A stretch of 64,000 bases of DNA from Oncomelania hupensis (GCA_036898135.1 CM072513.1:86952008-87016007); one strand, 5' to 3'. Shown: positions 1 to 10,346, counted from the stretch's first letter. Translations and numbers: made by a program. Notes: generated by a model not told the origin, from the letters alone.

Positions 1-118
1 AGCTTGACTTGCAAGAAAGCAGTCAGTGTGTCAGGGGCCAAACTGCTCCTGCATGGCCTCAGTGTGGATCTTCCTGACCATGGAGAAGGCCCTCTCCTTA
101 TCAGCATTGATACGGGGA
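1..118 (-). pseudogene. hAT-type transposase C-terminal fragment
   Basis: Read on the minus strand, this edge holds the peptide RINADKERAFSMVRKIHTE. That resembles the 'NA(D/S)xERxFSxVRKI' stretch of the C-terminal dimerisation region in hAT-superfamily transposases and their domesticated relatives. A stop follows after about 27 residues. A further piece, DTLTAFLQVK, continues in another frame, so the copy looks decayed. The element runs off the left window edge, so its full extent is unknown. The family assignment rests on motif memory only; a host gene derived from a transposase is the alternative. Confidence 0.55.
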
Positions 119-1100
119 GCATATTATATTATAAAATATAAATTATTTTTTCACCACAATTTTAAAAAACCCATAAGATCTTCACCTTATGCCATAAGAT
201 TTGCAAATTGCCAAAATTCCGTAAGAATTATGTCAAAAGCACAAGACTTGACAGGTATGTATATCTTAGTTGTGTTTATGATTCTGGAAGTGGAAGGCTA
301 AAGTGCACTGTCAGTGGTGAATCACTAAAAAGAGACATAGATTAAAGATAAACTTATAATTGTATTTTACTTTCAAAATACTTAGCAGTTCCTGTTGTGT
401 TTACAATTTCTTCCACTTTCAGGTAATTGATATATTTCCTACATGTAGCTATTGTACCAACACCACAACATAAACTATACACTATGTAGGCTACAATGGA
501 ACATTATAGTCTCAAATAAATTTGACTTCACTCAGTGGCTGACAGCTTGGACACCCAAAGATAACCTATAACGGGCATAAAATCAGAAACACAACAAAGA
601 AATATAATAGATACTTTTAATTATACAACAATACAAGACAAATGAATTTTCGTGCTTTGCTCTTCTTCAGATTAAAAACAAACATAAAATGACAAAATGA
701 TGCAGAATGCACAAAAAAAGTCACTTCCAGGAAAATATTTGAAACGGGCATATAACATCAGGCCCAGCAATTGGGTCATCAAAAATTTATTTGCACGGGT
801 AATAACTGCTAGTAAATATAAATCGTGGCTAACTATACACAAAAAGAATTAATAATATTATAAACATTCACTGGTATAGCCACTGGTCTGCAAGCATACA
901 TATAGGTTAAACAACAGTGGTTCCGTCAGGTATACAACATGGCGTCAAAACCAGTCGTGCTTGACACGTGTTTAGCTTCTCCACTTGGTAAGGCAAAGTC
1001 GGACTAACAATTCAAATCTATGCATAGCAAATTCCACAAACATAATTTCAAGAATAATATAAATACATCATGATGAAACAGAAGTATGCTCATTTACCTG
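119..1100. other. AT-rich sequence without recognised genes
   Basis: I see no convincing exon, RNA gene or transposon end in this stretch. Short open frames here lack recognisable motifs. It may hold 5' remnants of the neighbouring transposons, but I cannot show it. Confidence 0.5.
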
Positions 1101-1104
1101 TTCA

Positions 1105-1512
1105 ACAATGTCAGGCCCGTGGCTACTTGATTGAATTCAAATATTCAACAAGCACTGCTTCTTTGTTCTATTAGTGGAGATATTTCTCTGCTCAAGTGTA
1201 GCTGTTTACTGCTCAGAGCTTTCCACACAACTGACCCTATACTTGGCTTTGACTGAATCAGCCAGAACTGGTCCTAACCACTCTACCTGTGTCCCCGATT
1301 GGAAGAAACAATCTAAGTGGCTATAAGTTCGAAACACCATCGTACGCCGCGATGATGTCACTAAACGGCTCGCGTCAGCTCGCAGTGTGCGTGTACACAT
1401 CAGTTATACCTTAATCGTCTGCTATAGACTACAGTAACTTTCTAAGTTTTACTACTGCTAAACAAGCAAAAGCTCAAATAGTGCGGGGTAAACGGGTCTG
1501 CTTGTGACAATT
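1105..1512 (+). repeat. Dispersed repeat X, copy 1
   Basis: This segment aligns by eye, in the same orientation, with 29384-29770. Shared landmarks include GTGGCTACTTGAT near the start, TCTCTGCTC, CAGCTCGCAGTGTG, ACTAACTTTCTAAG (here AGTAACTTTCTAAG), and a final GTCACAAA/TGACAATTA boundary. No reading frame is shared, so it is probably a non-coding transposon remnant. Its right edge abuts the P-element relic at about 1512. Class unknown. Confidence 0.55.
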
Positions 1513-1524
1513 ACATAAGAAAAG

Positions 1525-3322
1525 TGTTTGATACATGCCTTCCTCACCCATCCACACTGGCCAAATGGGTATAGTGCTGTAGATGGTAAGCCTGGATTCA
1601 ATGAGGACTCATTTGCAGCCCTAAAAACTAGGGTAGAGGAAGAGATTTGAAATTTTTATAAAAAAAGGAAAAAATGTAGTGTGCAGCCTGATTTGTGATG
1701 AGATCGCCTTACGACAAGTCGATTTTGATGGCAATCAATAGTTTTGCCGCATTGACATGGGTACTCAAACAGACAATGACGCTCTGCCCTTGGCCAAAGA
1801 GGCAATAGTTTTCATGCTAACTACCGTAAATAGCAATTATTGGAAGCTGCCTATCGCGTATTGTTTTCATTGACGGCTTAAATGCTGAGGATAGGAAGAA
1901 CTTGTTACTGACATGTTTAGAGAGGCTGAACAACGTTGGTGTTACCGTTGTGGCTATCACTCATGATGGTCAGGCTGCAAATTTGTCAATGTTTTGGGTG
2001 TTGATGTGAATAGTGAAGGAAGTGTCAACAGTTCTTTTTCTCATCCCGTGACCTAGGAACCTGTGTTTGTTTTTCTTGATCCTTGTCATATGTTGAAACT
2101 TGTTAGAAACACCTTAGACCCAAAAGGCTGTGTGTGGGCAGGTCCAAATATTGTACAATGGGAATATATTGTTTCCCTTCAAAAGCTACAAGAAGCAGAA
2201 GGTCTGCATACTGGTAATAAATTGAGAGCTTCTCATATTGAATGGCAAAAAAAAAAGAAATTGAATGTTAAGCTTGCAGCGCAAACACTCAGTGAGTCTG
2301 TTGCTACTTCCCTCTCCTTTTGCCTAAAAGAAGGATATGAAGAGTTTAAAGGGTGTGAAGAAACAATAAATTTCAGAAATATTTTCAACACATTTTTTGA
2401 TATATTAAATTCTAGAAATTTAAAAGCTGGTAACTGAGTCTTAGTGAAAATAATGCAGAAAAGGTTCTTGACTTTTCGTCGAAAGCGAAAGCTTACATTT
2501 TGTCTTTGACAGAGGGCAAAACAAAAATGGCAAACCAATGACATCAAGTAACAGGAAAACTGGATTTGTTGGCTTTTTGTTGTGTGTCAACAGTTTAACT
2601 GCGCTGTACTCAACATTAATTCAGACGCAAAATCTTACATTTTTGCTGACTTACAAGTTCAGTCAGGACCACATTGAGTTGTTTTTTTTTTTTGGTAGAA
2701 TTAGAAGCATGTTTGGTTGCAATAACAATCCAACTTTGTCCCACCGCCGTAGCTCAAGTGGTAGAGCGTTCGCCTGGCACACCGATGACCCAGGTTCGAA
2801 TCCCGTGGTGGGCGATATAAAATGTGGCCATTTTCACTGTCCATTTTAGCATTATGATTGCTCTGATGGTTCAGTATTGATTCAGGTCCCTACCCCTCTT
2901 TCCCTGGGGATGGTTATCCCCGTCTGCCATATCGCCAATGATGGGTGTAGACGTTAAACCTCAATGTTCAATCCAACTTGTAAACAGTTTTCAGGGGCGT
3001 ACAAAAAGCTTTTAATGCAAAACGAAATACAAGAAGTTATGCGTGGTAACTGTCTGCCATTATGTTCCTGTGTTGAACGTTTCCAGTAATGAGTAACGAA
3101 TTAGACACAGTGCCGTCTGTGGAAGCCATTAACAGGTCCAACCAAAAGCTCATAATGGTGGATGGTGACTCTGACTGCAGTGATCACACTTATGTGTCTC
3201 CTTCAGCTTTTCAGGTGTCCGAGTGCTCTGAGAAAATTGTTGCCTTCATTGCAGGCTTTGTTGTGCATAAACTGAAACAGACTATTCGTTGTGAAACGTG
3301 TGTTGGTGCGTTAATTAAATAA
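1525..3322 (+). pseudogene. P-element/THAP9-like transposase relic
   Basis: A decayed transposase of the P-element superfamily, whose active members cut and paste DNA. In order I read: LPHPSTLAKWYSAVDGKPGF (about 1535-1594); CDEIALRQVDFDG with the first catalytic Asp near 1697; LPLAKEAIVFM; FIDGLNAEDRKNLLLTCLE; THDG with the second Asp at 1965; the insertion-domain motif FLDPCHMLKLVRNTL (2066-2110) running to NSRN near 2420; TGFVGFLLC; SQDHIELFF with the third acidic residue at 2676; and NNNPT. After a SINE it resumes with CKQFSGAYKKLLMQNEIQ, then VAFIAGFVVHKLKQ and CETCVGAL to 3322. Several stops and frame changes break it, and no N-terminal THAP finger is seen. The D-D-E positions are still legible. 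Confidence 0.85.
2737..2968 (+). mobile_element. tRNA-derived SINE (family A) inside the P-element relic
   Basis: The head is tRNA-like: A box TAGCTCAAGTGGTAGAGCG near 2750 and B box GGTTCGAATCC near 2795, with CCCACC/GGTGGG able to pair as an acceptor. The body ends near GTAGACGTTAAACCTCAATG. An 11-bp duplication CAATCCAACTT flanks it (2726-2736 and 2969-2979). It splits the transposase codons just after NNNPT, and the frame resumes directly after the second duplication. A second copy lies at 61469-61720. Confidence 0.88.
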
Positions 3323-3325
3323 ATT

Positions 3326-3334
<9 letters not shown>

Positions 3335-3397
<63 letters not shown>
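3335..3397 (+). repeat. (AAT)n microsatellite, LINE tail
   Basis: AAT units with one TTAATT interruption. It lies at the 3' end of the minus-strand LINE at 3398-3790, so it is best read as that element's expanded tail. Confidence 0.85.
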
Positions 3398-3400
<3 letters not shown>

Positions 3401-3790
3401 TGCATTTATACAACGCATTTTTCATTAGAATAACAACTCAATGCGCTTACACACATCATTCATACGCATCATCACAACATTCGCACTACATCATGTACAG
3501 CATCATTGAAAAGTATTATTACTGTTCATACTATTTACACAGAAAACGCCTTGCGGAACAAGTGCGTTTCTAAGCAGCTCTTAAAGGAAGCAAGGTCTGT
3601 ACAATGTCTTAAACCGGCAGGCAGCGCATTCCAAACCTTGGGTGCTTGAAAACTAAAAGACCGGTCGCCAACTGTTTTAAGCAGACGCTTGGGCGTTTTC
3701 AACAGTTTTTTTTTTTTAAATCTGATGAGCGCAAAGAACGGGTTATAGTGTAGGTAGTGAGTACCTCAGACAGATATGGTGGAAGTGACT
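3398..3790 (-). pseudogene. CR1/L2-like LINE, C-terminal ORF2 fragment plus 3' UTR
   Basis: On the minus strand, 3790 to 3535 reads PYLSEVLTTYT, then RSLRSSDL, a short A/T slip near 3710, then RLLKTVGDRSFSFQAPKVWN and LETHLFRKAFSV followed by a stop at 3535-3537. This is the conserved C-terminal end of CR1/L2-type reverse transcriptase proteins ('RSLRSS', 'FSxxAPKxWNxLP', 'FKxxLKTHLF'). The remaining bases to 3398 are the 3' UTR, which ends in a GCGTTGTATAAATGCAA-type tail before (AAT)n. Only the 3' end survives, as expected for a 5'-truncated insertion. The clade is uncertain. Confidence 0.75.
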
Positions 3791-3989
3791 GGTCGAAGTG
3801 ACGGAAAGGTAATTCAGGTACACGCGCTGAAGAAATCGGTAAATCCTTTAATTAATGAGAAAAACAGACGAGCCGATCCGTCTGACAATGTTGTTACTAT
3901 TTGTCTTACATGTATGACAGAAAAATGTTTCAGACGCTTTGTTTTACTGCACCAAAGCTCAAAGTGCATTTCCATTGTGCAGTGTCACA

Positions 3990-4305
3990 AACGGCGAGCG
4001 TTGTGGCCAAGTGGGCTAAGGTGGGACTAACTTGCCTGTCCACAGGCCACAAACCAATGGCGCCTGACAGGTGCGGGATCAATCCAGCCTCTTGGCGTTA
4101 TGTTTCTCCCAATATTATTTAATTTCGACTCGGGGGTTTTCTCCGGGTTCTCCGGTTTGCTTTCCCAACACAATTTCAAAAACACAGCTAATATTAGATA
4201 GGTTATGCTTGGGCGCGCCACAGTCTGCGACTACGCCTTTCCCAGGGGAGGCGGCCCATAATTTCCCGATTTATAGGGACAATAAAGTTTCACAATTAAA
4301 AAAAT
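3990..4305 (+). mobile_element. Candidate class II tRNA-like SINE
   Basis: TGGCCAAGTGGGCTAAGG near 4010 resembles the A box of a Leu/Ser-type tRNA. About 65 bases later GTGCGGGATCAATCC resembles a B box. That spacing fits a long-variable-arm tRNA. A unique body follows, ending in GACAATAAAGTTTCACAATT and an A-rich tail. Only one copy is seen here, so this is a proposal. Confidence 0.45.
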
Positions 4306-4521
4306 CAAATTAAAAAAACCATCAAACTTTTGTGTGAGACTGTCCGCTGTAACACTGGCTCAATGTCTTGTAGGCCAATAAATAAGGCATGTAGCAAACC
4401 CATCCTTAATGCGCTGGCAACACAAACCAGTTGCTGATTGCTTAGATGAGACTGTCCGAGGCTTATGCCGCCTCTCCACCATCTCATATGTTGGTCGTGT
4501 ATTACGCCGGGTGACGACGTG

Positions 4522-4790
4522 CCGGTGTGACATCGTCAAAGTTCCTAGTATTATTTCGACTGGGAGTGACTGGGAGCATTTCTGATTGGTCGACGCATTA
4601 CAAAATTCGACGCATGCGCACAGTGCTATCGTAGTCTTAGTAAGGATTAGGGTTAGGATTAGGGTTTAGGGTTAGGGTTAGGGTTACGACGCCTAACAAC
4701 ATCGAGAAAAGGCCGACCCGACGACATGGCGCATGCGCAAAGGCGCCCAGCCCAAAATAAGGTAACCGGAACTTTGACGATGCTACACCG
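4522..4790 (+). mobile_element. Small inverted-repeat (MITE-like) element with internal telomeric repeats, copy 1
   Basis: The ends form imperfect terminal inverted repeats. CGGTGTGACATCGTCAAAG at 4523 matches the reverse complement of 4768-4790 at about 21 of 23 positions. The interior carries TGATTGGTCGACGC, two GCGCATGCGC-like motifs (GACGCATGCGCAC at left, GGCGCATGCGCAA at right) and a TTAGGG-type array. The same architecture occurs inverted at 36023-36326. There is no coding capacity, so any mobilisation would need a transposase from elsewhere. No target-site duplication was clear. Confidence 0.65.
4644..4686 (+). repeat. Interstitial telomere-like (TTAGGG)n
   Basis: About seven imperfect TTAGGG units with GGATTAGGG and GGGTTTAGGG variants. 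The array sits inside the inverted-repeat element at 4522-4790 and is not a chromosome end. Confidence 0.85.
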
Positions 4791-5024
4791 TACAGTCTCC
4801 CTCTTCATTTTGTCAATTCGGGACGGGGAAAGCGATGATGTAATACTTCAAGTAAATCTGCAGTTTGTTTGGGAGCGTAGTTGGCATAGTGGTTTACGCC
4901 GTGTACTCGAATGTCAGGCCATAACATTACAGCCTGTACATGCTGTGCAGTGGTTCAAAGCCCGTTAACGGCATGGAGTAAAAAAAAAAGAAAAAGAAGA
5001 ATAAAACCTGAAACACTGCCCTCC

Positions 5025-5275
5025 TACTTCTTCCGATGAGAGTATAAACCGAGGTCAGGTCTAGTCAGAGCACGCACGCATGTCCTAGCCGGGTGAGTGC
5101 CGGTTACACAAATACACCCAGCGCGCAATAGGGGCCTTCTTCTCATCCACTGTCCCCAGGATTGTGCTCAATCGCCTTGGGCTTGCCTCGGGCGGCTTGA
5201 GCTAGATCCTGAATCGGCCAGCGCCTTAAACCTCTCTTTGAGCTGGAAGAGCGCTATACAAAAGTTATGAAATAA
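5025..5275 (+). mobile_element. 5'-truncated SINE (family C: core plus AGCGCTATATAA tail)
   Basis: The core domain runs from AGTATAAACCGAGGTC through GCACGCATGTCCTAGCCGG and GTGAGTGCCGG. The tail domain follows: GGCTTGAGCTAGATCCTG, CGGCCAGCGCC, and GAGCTGGAAGAGCGCTATAC. The tRNA head is missing. Matching heads, cores and tails recur at 28110-28325, 33115-33290, 14775-14965, 33845-33945, 41262-41420, 41675-41850 and 63655-63785. The tail resembles a LINE 3' end. Confidence 0.7.
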
Positions 5276-5536
5276 ATAATAACTAAAAATAATACAATTT
5301 CTGCTACCCAGTGCGCCAATTGCTAACAAACCAGGAATCGGTTCAAAGAGTCCAAAATGGGCATGTTTACGTTTTGATATAATTAATTGCTTAATGTCAG
5401 GTGATAGCATACATTTATATCAATAGTGACAACCAAAATGGCAGCATGCACCACAACGGCTAATTTGGTTAGATCACACTGACGGCGAAGCTCAGACCTG
5501 GGCTCGGCCATACAGCGTGCTTGAACCTAGTCGAGG

Positions 5537-5538
<2 letters not shown>

Positions 5539-5607
<69 letters not shown>

Positions 5608-5612
5608 TCCCA
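5539..5612 (+). repeat. (CT)n microsatellite
   Basis: About 35 CT units with small interruptions. Confidence 0.95.
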
Positions 5613-5847
5613 TCCCCCCCACATTACAGCTGAGCGAGCCTACGAGTTGCAAACCTTGTTAATATCACAGAGCTCATATGACGAGATTAATAATACATGA
5701 TATTATAACAAGAAAACGATATTCTTTATCACAGTCAAGCATCATAATGATCATTTATATCGATTAAAAACATTATTAAACATTGTTAAGATCACATTTG
5801 ATACACAAATGCCCTCTCCTTACTCAATGCAGTACTTTACAAACCAA

Positions 5848-6638
5848 ACTATCCCACTTTCTGAAATTTAGTGCTTTAAATTCCCACTGGCACAGTGCAA
5901 GGAGGTAGAAGAGAGGAAACCGAAAAAGAGGTGGGAGGACAACATTCGAGAATGGACTGGTTTGACACTGAGCGAAGCCATCAGGGCTGCTGAGGACAGA
6001 GAAAGATGGAGTATGCTGATTAAACGATCATCTGTGGTGCCCCTACGACCTGGGTTACGGGACCGGATAGGATAGGATAGGAAAATTCCCACTGTAGCTG
6101 TCTTCTTTTTCCTTTGTTCGTTCTCATTCCAACTCTGCTCTATCAATCTACTATACTATCTTCTTCTTCGCTAGACCAGTCACCTACCTTTTTTCTTGAA
6201 AACTCTTCTGGGACAAAACTCCTAATTTGTGTGTGAGGTCTGTTGGATCAGCTTGAGAATAGTGGACACTTTCTGCCAGGTGATCACTGGGGCTTCCTAT
6301 GGTGTTATTATTTGGCAATATAGACATTTTATATGTATGTGTTTTGCTGATATTTTATAATGATTTTTGTATTCTATTTTGTTTTTGTAAACGGGGTTCA
6401 ATAAATTAGAGTATAGCCTCAGCGTCCCCTGCGTGGGATGTCTTTATTATAAAGTGACCGTCTGGTAGAGTCCCTTCAGTGTTACCACTAGGGTTAAATT
6501 GTTTCGGCAGATCTTTTATGCGGAACAGGGTGTGAATCTTCTTTCAGTGAAGTTGTGGTTTTGATTTTGTGGTCTTGATTCGGCTCTTTGCAGTCCGCTG
6601 GACCCTGTAAGCAATGAATAACTAACTAACTAACTAAC
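5848..6638 (+). repeat. Dispersed repeat Y, copy 1 (with nested LINE)
   Basis: Apart from the LINE fragment at 5890-6082, this aligns by eye along its length with the reverse complement of 46388-46922. Shared landmarks are CACTTTCTG, TTTAGTGCTTTAAATTCCC, CTATCAATCT, CTTCTTCGCTAG, GTCTGTTGGATCAGCTTG, CCCCTGCGTGGGAT and GTCCGCTGGACC. This copy ends in (ACTA)n, while the other copies end in (TAATG)n-type tails. No protein is readable, so it may be a LINE 3' UTR or a non-coding transposon. Confidence 0.75.
5890..6082 (+). mobile_element. (GGATA)-tailed LINE, 3' fragment A
   Basis: It encodes the last part of the LINE protein (KKRWEDNIREWTGLTLSEA) and ends with (GGATA)n. The 12-bp duplication AAATTCCCACTG flanks it at 5878-5889 and 6083-6094. 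The paralogous repeat Y at 46.4-46.9 kb lacks this insertion and has one copy of the target, so it serves as an empty site. Confidence 0.92.
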
Positions 6639-6734
6639 CAAACGGTAAAGCTTATCCAATTAAAAATTAAAAATTATCCAATTAAAGCTTATCCAATTAA
6701 AAATTAAATATTAGCTTGTCAGATTGCATACATT

Positions 6735-7440
6735 GAACTTAGAAGCATAAGCTCCATTCGACAGTATCTCACACAAGAAGCAACAAAAACACCAGTTAGC
6801 GCATGCATTCTGTCTAGATTGGATTATTGTAATTCACTCCTTGTAGGTTGCACACAGAAAGTCCTTAGACCTCTTCAGCAAGTCCAAAACTCTGCAGCTA
6901 AACTCATCTTCAAAGCACGGAAATCACAGCATTGCACGCCTCTCTTTCAAGAGCTACACTGGCTCCCAATTGAACAACGAATTAAATATAAAACCTCATG
7001 TCTCTGCTACCACATCATCTCTGGAACTGCTCCTAGCTATCTTTCTGAACTTTTGACTGTCTATGTTCCTTCTCGGTCTCTCCGCTCCTCTGCAGATGAA
7101 AGGATGTTCCGTGTACCAGAATACCACAGGGTAGACACGGTGGTAGAGCTTTCAGTTTCTTCTCCGTTCAGACCTGGAACTCGCTACCTCGGTCCGTATG
7201 TCACAGTCCTTCACTAGGGTCTTTTAAAACGAACTTGAAGACGCATCTTTTTAGAGAGGCCTTTTCTTAGGCGCCATGAGTGAGTGTTGTTAGTTATTTT
7301 TGGTGTTGAGATGTATATGTGGTTGCGTGTTATTGACCAATGTACGCATGTTGTGTTTACATTTGTTTGTGTAAAGCGCTTTGTGATTTTGGAAAGCGCT
7401 GTATAAATTGCCTGTTATTATTATTATTTATTATATTATC
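6735..7440 (+). pseudogene. CR1/L2-like LINE C-terminal fragment
   Basis: The frame reads ISSIRQYLTQEATKTPV, LSRLDYCNSLLVGCTQKV, LQQVQNSAAKLIFKARKSQH, ELHWLPIEQRIKYKT and GTAPSYLSELLTVYVPSRSL. It ends in SFKTNLKTHLFREAFS after a stop or shift near 7217. These are the hallmark blocks downstream of the reverse transcriptase domain in CR1/L2-type LINEs. The 3' UTR closes with AAAGCGCTGTATAAATTGCC and (ATT)n. The fragment lacks the endonuclease and RT core, so it is a dead 5'-truncated copy. Compare the independent copy at 18270-19515. Confidence 0.88.
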
Positions 7441-7600
7441 CAATTAAAAACCCACAAAAATCTTTTTTTTTTAAATTTCATTTTTTAAGGTTAGAAATCG
7501 GATTAGAAAGAAGAAATCGCTCACATTCAGCCTTTGGCCCCCAGACGACTGAGCCCAATCTTGAGCGACCGGGGAGATTAAAAAAAAGGACCTAGTGTGT
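7441..7600. other. Short spacer, no recognised feature
   Basis: A-rich and T-rich runs separate the LINE end from a SINE fragment. Nothing else is seen. Confidence 0.5.
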
Positions 7601-7730
7601 GCTGAGTGTATTTGTGTAGCCGGTCTCAAACATAATTGTCAGGATGTTTAAAGTCCGTGCAATCAAATGCGTGACATGGAATGAACAGAATATACCTCGG
7701 TTTATATTCTCATCCGAAGGAGTAATAAGT
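7600..7730 (-). mobile_element. SINE family C core fragment
   Basis: On the minus strand it contains GAGAATATAAACCGAGG and a TGACAATTATG-containing variant of the core seen at 28110-28205. Neither the tRNA head nor the LINE-like tail is recognisable. Confidence 0.5.
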
Positions 7731-7739
7731 ACGTGTATG

Positions 7740-7795
7740 TTGCGTTAATGTGTGTGTGTGTACTTGTGTGTATGTGTTTGTATGTGTGTGTGCGA
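7740..7795 (+). repeat. (GT)n-rich tract
   Basis: Imperfect GT/TGTA repeat. Confidence 0.8.
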
Positions 7796-7984
7796 ATCAA
7801 CTCTTTTTTTTCTTTTGTTAAAACTTTTGAACATATTATTTTGTCCTTTAAGGGGGTGAAACTCAGGTTGCCTTCTCTACGAAAGATCAGCAAATGCTGC
7901 GCAATGCCACCGAGAACAAAATATAATTAAAGACCCGATATCTACACTTAAATTATCAGTTTTTGTTACAACCACAAACCAAAC

Positions 7985-9592
7985 GGAGACCCATTAGTTC
8001 TAGCATGTCCTCAGAACAGAGAAGAGGAAGAAACCCTCCCAATTCTCCGAGAAGAAATTGAGGCAGCAGTGCAATCACTAAAGAAGGGGAAGTCAGCTGG
8101 AGTGGACAACATACCCGTGGAATTGTTGCAAGCCTGAGGAAAAGCGATGATTGACGCCCTCACTTATCTGTAACAAGATCTGGCAGAGTGAGGAGTGGCC
8201 TACAACATGGACCCAGTCGCTTGTCATCACTTTTCCCAAAAAGAGTAACCTTCAGGAGTGAAAATTACCGCACCATCAGCCACATCAGCCATCCCAGCAA
8301 GGTCCTCCTGAAAATAATACTCATCAGGTTGAAACCCCAAGCTGAACAAATCATAGCTGAAGAACAAGCAGGATTCAGGGCAGGGCGAAATACCACTGAA
8401 CAGATTTTCAACCTCAGAATAATCTTCGAGAAATACCTACAGCACCAACAACATCTATATTATGTGTTTGTAGACTTCAAAAAAGCGTTTGACCGTGTCT
8501 GGCATGCAGCTCTGTGGGCAACCATGAGAGTATTCAACATCAGCCCTAACATTATTGAAGTCATCAAAAGCCTGTATGACAAGGCTACCAGTGCAGTCCT
8601 CCATAACAGCGCCATCGGAAACTGGTTCAGAACAACAATCGGTGTGCGTCAAGGATGCCTACTCTCTCCAACACTCTTGAACATCTTCCTAGAGCGCATC
8701 ATGTCAGATGCCCTTGCAGATCACGAAGGCACAGTCAGCATAGGGGGTTAAGCAATCTCCAACCTCCGTTTTGCGGATGACATTGATGGATTGGCTGGAG
8801 AAGAACAAAAAATTGAACAGCTGGTACAGAGGCTTGACACCACCTCCAGAGCCTATGGAATGGAAATAAGTGCAGAGAAGACCAAAATGATGAACAACAA
8901 CACCAAAGGCATCAACATGGCCATCAAGGTCCAAGGCCGATACCTCAACACAGTGCATAGCTTCAAATAGTTTTGGAGCCATAGTATCAGACAATGGGTC
9001 CCGACAGGAAGTCCTCTCCAGGGTCGCACAAACAACTGCGGCCATGACAAGGTTGAAGTCAATTGGGAAAGACAGGACAAGCAGTCTACATTCCAAGATA
9101 AGGCTGCTGTGCACCTTGGTCATCTCCATCTTTCTATACGCTTGCAAAACATGGACCCTCACAGCAGATCTACAATGAAGAATACAAAGCATAGAGACGA
9201 GGTGCTACAGAAGACTTCTGGGCATTTCTTATACTCAGCACATCACGAACAACGAAGTCCGACAGACCATCACACAAGCGCATTGGACAACATGATGACA
9301 TGCTCTTAGTGGTTAAGAAACGGAAACTCCGATGGTATGGCCACGTCACCAGAGCATCAGGCCTCGCAAGAACCATCCTGCGAGGCACGGTGAAAGGAGG
9401 CAGAAGAGGAAGACAGAAAAAGAGGTGGGAGGACAACATTCGAGAATGGACTGGTTTGACACTAAACGAAGCCATAACGGTGCTGAGGACAGAGAAAGAT
9501 GGAGTACGCTGGTTAAACGATCATCTGTGGTGTCCCAACGACCTTGGAGTTAAGGCATAGGATAGGATAGGATAAGATAGGATAGGATAGGA
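7985..9592 (+). pseudogene. (GGATA)-tailed LINE, copy B
   Basis: A 1.6-kb copy of the family best seen at 26158-27374 and 50526-53122. It reads from NGDPLVLACPQNREEE through LKKGKSAGVDNIP, the RT fingers/palm (AGFRAGRNTTEQIF, VFVDFKKAFDRVW, GVRQGCLLSPT), the FADD catalytic box near 8771, and the C-terminal KRKLRWYGHVTR and KKRWEDNIREWTGL, ending in (GGATA)n. The DD of FADD is present. Stops (GCCTGAGG near 8133, GGTTAAGC at 8748, AAATAGTTT near 8966) and shifts kill it. No clear target duplication was found. The clade is RTE- or Nimb-like by general look; that needs a tree. Confidence 0.88.
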
Positions 9593-10053
9593 AGGAAATT
9601 CCCAGGTCGGTGAGTTCATAATTTTCCAAAAACATTTTGCGTTTTATCTCACAACTTGCTGAACCGATTGGAGTATTTTTTTTTGTGTCTTACAAATATT
9701 TATAGGAGGGCTCATTCTGTTTTCTTTCTGTTAGATAAACCTGAAACAGAGCAGGCCCACAAAAGTCAGCACTTTTTAAAACGCTTTGATTCCTCCCAGC
9801 TCTGCGTGTGAATGTCTGGAAATACATTAGAATGGCTTGTCATCTTGTTCTTGTTTTCATCTTCCTTTCTCTTCACCTCTTTCTTCTTCCTATCCTCTTT
9901 CTCAAACTCTTCCTCATCCCCCTCTCTATCACCTGTTTTTTTTCTCATCCACTTCAGTTTTCGTCTTCTTCGTCCTTCATACATTTGTTACTATTCGATC
10001 TTCCTCTTCCTTCTCCTCCTTCTTCTTCTTTGAAATTATTAAAATGTCTACTT

Positions 10054-10055
<2 letters not shown>

Positions 10056-10130
<75 letters not shown>

Positions 10131-10135
10131 CATCC

Positions 10136-10197
<62 letters not shown>

Positions 10198-10221
10198 TTC
10201 TTCTTCTTCTTCTTCTTGTCG

Positions 10222-10283
<62 letters not shown>

Positions 10284-10346
10284 TTCTTCTTCTTCTTCTT
10301 CTTCTTCTTCTTCTTCTTCTTCTTCTTCTTCTTCTTCTTGTTCTAA
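10056..10346 (+). repeat. Compound (CAT)n / (CTT)n tract
   Basis: About 48 CAT units, a short CTT block, a GTCGT break, about 19 more CAT units, then about 22 CTT units. Long 'proteins' of His, Ile, Met or Ser across it are artefacts of the repeat. Confidence 0.97.

Noticed and set aside
2742..2812. Functional tRNA gene
   Set aside because: The tRNA-like part continues into a SINE body and is bounded by a target duplication; the same holds for 61469, 36448 and 40072.
4644..4686. Chromosome end
   Set aside because: The TTAGGG array is short, degenerate, internal to an inverted-repeat element and followed by ordinary sequence.
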